From Myxococcus landrumus (GTDB taxonomy: Bacteria > Myxococcota > Myxococcia > Myxococcales > Myxococcaceae): a DNA stretch of 64,000 nucleotides. Shown one piece after another: positions 61,279 through 64,000 of this stretch. Position 1 is the stretch's first letter. Every line of letters begins with the position of its first letter. The translations under genes and the position numbers were made by a program. Location of the stretch: contig NZ_CP071091.1 in assembly GCF_017301635.1 (NCBI RefSeq), positions 9,230,501 through 9,294,500 of the forward strand, written 5' to 3'. A model generated the notes under the pieces. The model was not told the origin of the DNA, searched no databases, and saw nothing but the letters and a program-made list of their open reading frames with translations.

Positions 61279-62664
61279 ATGGTGGGACGCGACATGGAAC
61301 TGCTTCCAGGTGTCCCCCGTCCCTCGCCGGAGCTGTTGAGCCGGTATGACGTCTCCGGGCCTCGCTACACGAGCTATCCCACCGCGCCGGAGTGGCGCCG
61401 GGACTTCGGCCCCGAAGCGCTGGACGAGCGGTTGAGGAGCGCGGGGGCACGCGAGCCCTCGGAGCCCCTCTCGCTCTATGTCCATCTGCCGTTCTGCCAC
61501 AGCCTCTGCTGGTACTGCGGCTGCAACGTGGTCATCAGCAAGGACTCGAGCGCGGCGGACCGGTACCTGGACCACCTCGTGATGGAGCTGGACCTGGTCG
61601 CGGAGCGGCTGGGGCCTCGCCGGCTGCTGTCGCAGATTCACTGGGGCGGAGGCACTCCGACGTTCCTCACGGAGCCGCAGCTCGAGCGGCTCTGGACGGA
61701 GCTCACCCGGCGCTTCACGCCCCTGCCCGATGCGGAGGTGGCCATCGAGGTCCATCCTTCCGTGACGACCGCGGCGCAGCTCTCGCTCCTGCGGGAGCTG
61801 GGCTTCAACCGGCTGTCCATGGGGTTGCAGGACTTCGACTCGCGCGTGCAGGAGGCGACGAACCGGCTCCAGACCCCCGAGCGGACCCGGAGCCTGTTGG
61901 ACCATGCGCGCGCGCTCGGCTTCACCGGCGTGAACTTCGACCTCATCTACGGCCTGCCGTATCAGGAGCCCCGGAGCTGGGCCCGGACGCTGAAGACCGT
62001 GCTGGAGATGCGGCCAGACCGGCTCGCCGTCTATTCCTTCGCGTTCATGCCGGAGGTGCTCAAGCACCAGCGGCGGATGCCGGCCGATGCGATTCCAGGG
62101 GCCTCCGTGAAGCTGGAGCTGTTCCGCGCGGCGGCGTCCGCCTTCGTGGGCGCGGGCTATCAGCCCATCGGCATGGACCACTTCGCGGTGCCGGAGGATG
62201 AGCTGGCCCGGGCCTTGTCGGAGCGGCGCCTGGGGCGCAACTTCCAGGGCTACACGGTGAAGGCGGCCTTGGACGTGGTGGCGCTGGGCAGCACGGGCAT
62301 CAGCGACGTGAGCGGAGCGTACGCGCAGAACGTCCGGCCGCTGCCCGCCTACTACGAGCGGATTTCCCAGGGGCGGCTCGCCACCGAGCGCGGACTGCTG
62401 CTCACGGAGGATGACCGGAAGCGCCGAGGCGTCATCACCCAGCTCATGTGCAATGCCTGGGTGGACCTGGGGGACGACGGCCTTCGCGACTTCGCGCCCG
62501 AGCTGGCGCGGCTGCGTCCGTTCGAGGAGGACGGGTTGCTCGTCCGCTCGGGGACGCAGCTCGAGCTGACGGCGCTGGGGAAGCTGTTCGTGCGCAACGT
62601 GGCCATGGTGTTCGATGCCCACCTCGCGAAGGCCGAGCGGCCGCGCTTCTCGAGGACCGTGTAG
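61279..62664 (+). CDS. hemN: Oxygen-independent coproporphyrinogen III dehydrogenase HemN
   Basis: Radical-SAM enzyme converting coproporphyrinogen III to protoporphyrinogen IX without O2. The frame has 461 residues against about 457 in E. coli HemN. The SAM cluster motif is CHSLCWYC (Cys73, Cys77, Cys80) within LPFCHSLCWYCGCN. Others are HWGGGTPTFL, EVHPSVTT, GFNRLSMGLQDFD and GMDHFAVPEDELA. The start is ATG 61279, or ATG 61294 (MELLPGVP), which has GTGGGA upstream. Placement after ccoG matches haem supply for the oxidase under low oxygen. Confidence 0.92.
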   Translation: MVGRDMELLPGVPRPSPELLSRYDVSGPRYTSYPTAPEWRRDFGPEALDERLRSAGAREPSEPLSLYVHLPFCHSLCWYCGCNVVISKDSSAADRYLDHLVMELDLVAERLGPRRLLSQIHWGGGTPTFLTEPQLERLWTELTRRFTPLPDAEVAIEVHPSVTTAAQLSLLRELGFNRLSMGLQDFDSRVQEATNRLQTPERTRSLLDHARALGFTGVNFDLIYGLPYQEPRSWARTLKTVLEMRPDRLAVYSFAFMPEVLKHQRRMPADAIPGASVKLELFRAAASAFVGAGYQPIGMDHFAVPEDELARALSERRLGRNFQGYTVKAALDVVALGSTGISDVSGAYAQNVRPLPAYYERISQGRLATERGLLLTEDDRKRRGVITQLMCNAWVDLGDDGLRDFAPELARLRPFEEDGLLVRSGTQLELTALGKLFVRNVAMVFDAHLAKAERPRFSRTV

Positions 62665-62763
62665 CGCCGGGCAGGCGAGCCTCGTGGGAGGCCCTTGCCC
62701 TGGCGCCCGCTCGAGGAAATGCCCACCTCTCCTGGACTGGGCGCTCCAGGGGCGGAGGTGGAC

Positions 62764-63300
62764 ATGGTGAGGCCAGGGACGGCGGTCCAGCGAGCAGCGC
62801 GCGCGTGCTGCCTGCTCACATGTCTCCTGGTGGCCACCGTGGCGAGCTCCGCTCCTCGGCCCGGCGAGGTGCTGCCAGGCTTCTCCGCCCAGGACCTGCT
62901 GGGCCGGACGCATCAGAGCCAGGAGTGGCTGGGGCGACGCACGCTGTTGGTGGTGCTCACCGACAAGGACGGTGGCGAACAGATGCGCCACTGGTTCGAG
63001 ACCGCCGCCACGCGAGTGCCCACCTCCGTGCATCGCGCTTCGCTGCTCAGCCTCCGTCTTCCCTTCTTCGTGAGCCTGGGCACCGCGCGGGCGCACGCGA
63101 AGAAGGACGTGCCTGGGGATGCGTGGGAGGACACCTGGCTCGACAAGAACGGTGGGATGGCGAGGGCGCTGGAGCTCTCCTCCGACCCGCTGCCGTATGC
63201 CTTCGCACTCGATGAGCGCGGAAAGGTGCTGGCCGCCGTGCACGGCCGCGCGGACTCCGCCGAGGGCCTGGCGCTGTTGGACCTGCTCGCGAAGCCGTGA
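62764..63300 (+). CDS. Secreted thioredoxin-like (YtfJ-like) protein
   Basis: A 178-residue exported protein with a signal peptide (ACCLLTCLLVATVASSAP) and a mature thioredoxin-like fold: GEVLPGFSAQDLLGRTHQSQ, RTLLVVLTDKDGGEQMRHWF, then PYAFALDERGKVLAAVHGRA. This is similar to the YtfJ/peroxiredoxin-like group, but with no CxxC pair in the mature part, so it is unlikely to be a redox enzyme of the usual type. GGAGGTGG precedes the ATG at 62764. It is convergent with the DUF4476 gene across a terminator. Confidence 0.65.
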   Translation: MVRPGTAVQRAARACCLLTCLLVATVASSAPRPGEVLPGFSAQDLLGRTHQSQEWLGRRTLLVVLTDKDGGEQMRHWFETAATRVPTSVHRASLLSLRLPFFVSLGTARAHAKKDVPGDAWEDTWLDKNGGMARALELSSDPLPYAFALDERGKVLAAVHGRADSAEGLALLDLLAKP

Positions 63301-63310
63301 GGCGCGGAGG

Positions 63311-63351
63311 GTGGAAACACAAAGGGCGTCGCGGTGGTGTCCGCGACGCCC
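63311..63351. terminator. Hairpin terminator between convergent genes
   Basis: GGGCGTCGCGG (63324-63334) and CCGCGACGCCC (63341-63351) form a perfect 11-bp stem with a 6-nt loop. On the minus strand it is followed by TTTGTGTTTCC, a good T-tract, so it mainly terminates the DUF4476 gene; the + strand side has only weak T content. Confidence 0.8.
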
Positions 63352-63378
63352 GAGTGCTTCAGGCCCTGCCTTCTGTCT

Positions 63379-64000
63379 TCAGCGCTGCGACAGGATTTCC
63401 TGGGCGCGCTTCTTGTCGCTGGAGAACTTGAAGGAGTTGGAGAGGATGAAGTGGTTCTCCGGGTCGATGATGCGCGGCTTGAGGGCGCGCAGCGCGTTCA
63501 GCTTGTCCTGGGTGAAGTTGAAGCGCTCCATCAGCGCGGCGACCTGCGAGCACAGGAAGTTGTTGTTGTGGATGCCCGCGTAGAGGACGCGGAGCTTGTC
63601 GTCGTTGAAGTTCTCGCGGGCGATGGCGTCATCGAGCTTCCCGAAGGCGTTCTGCGACATCGGGCGGATGACCGGCTCCCGCGGCGGCGGGGGCGGCTGC
63701 GGACGCGGCATCACCGTGGCGAGGAGGGGCGCTTCGGAGACCTGGCGCATCAGGGTGTTCAGGGTCTCCTGGGCGCGACGCAGCCGGGTGCGGGTGTTGC
63801 GGTCCGCGCGCTCGTCCAGGTACTCGAGCAGCTCCTCCATCCGCTCCAGGCGCTCCGTCAGCTCCTCGCGGCTGAGGACCACCAGCGTGCCCGTGTGGTT
63901 CGGCGGGTAGGGGTAGTTCGGGCCGGAGCCCGGCTCGTAGCCCGGGTAGTTCGGCATCGGGCGGCCCGGCGGGGGGGAGCGGAACTTCGCGGCGTCGGCG
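63379..64000 (-). CDS. DUF4476 protein (5' end beyond window)
   Basis: The C-terminal ~95 residues (FGKLDDAIARENFNDDKLRV, AALMERFNFTQDKLNAL, LKPRIIDPENHFILSNSF) match the DUF4476 domain found in many bacterial envelope proteins; function unknown. Before it are a coiled-coil-like helix (EELTERLERMEELLEYLDER) and a Pro/Tyr/Gly-rich stretch. The frame stays open through the right edge (ADAAKFRSPPPGRP before the ATG at 63957). The true start is therefore probably outside, and the ATG at 63957 may be internal. Confidence 0.75.
   Translation of the reverse strand, partial: ADAAKFRSPPPGRPMPNYPGYEPGSGPNYPYPPNHTGTLVVLSREELTERLERMEELLEYLDERADRNTRTRLRRAQETLNTLMRQVSEAPLLATVMPRPQPPPPPREPVIRPMSQNAFGKLDDAIARENFNDDKLRVLYAGIHNNNFLCSQVAALMERFNFTQDKLNALRALKPRIIDPENHFILSNSFKFSSDKKRAQEILSQR

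Noticed and set aside
61084-63243. 719-residue minus-strand frame opposite hemN
   Set aside because: Antisense shadow of hemN and the YtfJ-like gene; no domain-like sequence.

Overview
The window is GC-rich DNA with dense, often overlapping genes. It almost certainly comes from a myxobacterium (Myxococcota, probably Myxococcaceae or a relative). Supporting signs are strong GC preference at third codon positions, frequent GTG starts, an Alternative Complex III (ACIII) locus beside a cbb3 oxidase with a fused CcoN-CcoO subunit, and many lipoproteins and small secreted Cys-containing proteins. No rRNA, tRNA, CRISPR array or intact insertion sequence was found.

Layout. 1-6058: the tail of an ABC-2 permease, an SPFH/SHOCT protein, an M3-like lipoprotein peptidase, and the divergent translationally coupled operon epmA-plsC-ppa. 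6383-12689: a small secreted protein, a TonB-like protein, an NAD-salvage pair (pncB plus a large nicotinamidase-like hydrolase), glycerate kinase with a decayed copy of its own 3' end, and a YkgJ-type Cys-cluster protein. 12718-20876: RlmI-like methyltransferase, FxsA, a membrane acyltransferase, a YfiM-like protein overlapping a [2Fe-2S] ferredoxin, a MauG-type di-haem peroxidase lipoprotein, AraC and GNAT proteins.

20881-36412 is the accessory part. It holds two gene remnants (one resembling the C-terminus of protein-arginine deiminase), a TPR/SUKH-like gene with foreign codon use, a RibD/DHFR-like reductase, an S9 peptidase, a PLD-fold protein with a FN3-like N-terminus, and a LytS/LytTR two-component pair. 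It ends with a 4.8-kb segment bounded by two ~120-bp direct repeats that copy the 3' end of an NTF2-DJ-1 fusion gene. That segment contains an orphan 568-aa protein and a three-gene operon of secreted proteins, two of which share an apparently undescribed four-cysteine domain.

36413-45254 is an eight-gene ACIII operon: di-haem cytochrome c, NarI-like cytochrome b, then actABCDEF. It has a candidate sigma-54 promoter and a strong terminator. 45411-53214 holds a Gfo/Idh/MocA oxidoreductase, an outer-membrane-like protein, a SEC-C protein, TetR divergent from a thiolase with a promoter/operator palindrome between them, an SRPBCC protein, a YCII/DGPF protein and a hypothetical. 53238-62664 is the cbb3 oxidase locus: DsbD_2-like TauE/SafE protein, ccoI, ccoS, ccoNO, ccoQ, ccoP, ccoG, hemN. 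The window ends with a YtfJ-like secreted protein and a DUF4476 protein cut by the edge.

Together the respiratory genes describe a quinol-to-oxygen branch. ACIII would oxidise quinol and reduce cytochrome c, the cbb3 oxidase would reduce O2, and CcoI, CcoS, CcoG and the TauE-like protein would supply copper and maturation. HemN would make haem when oxygen is scarce.
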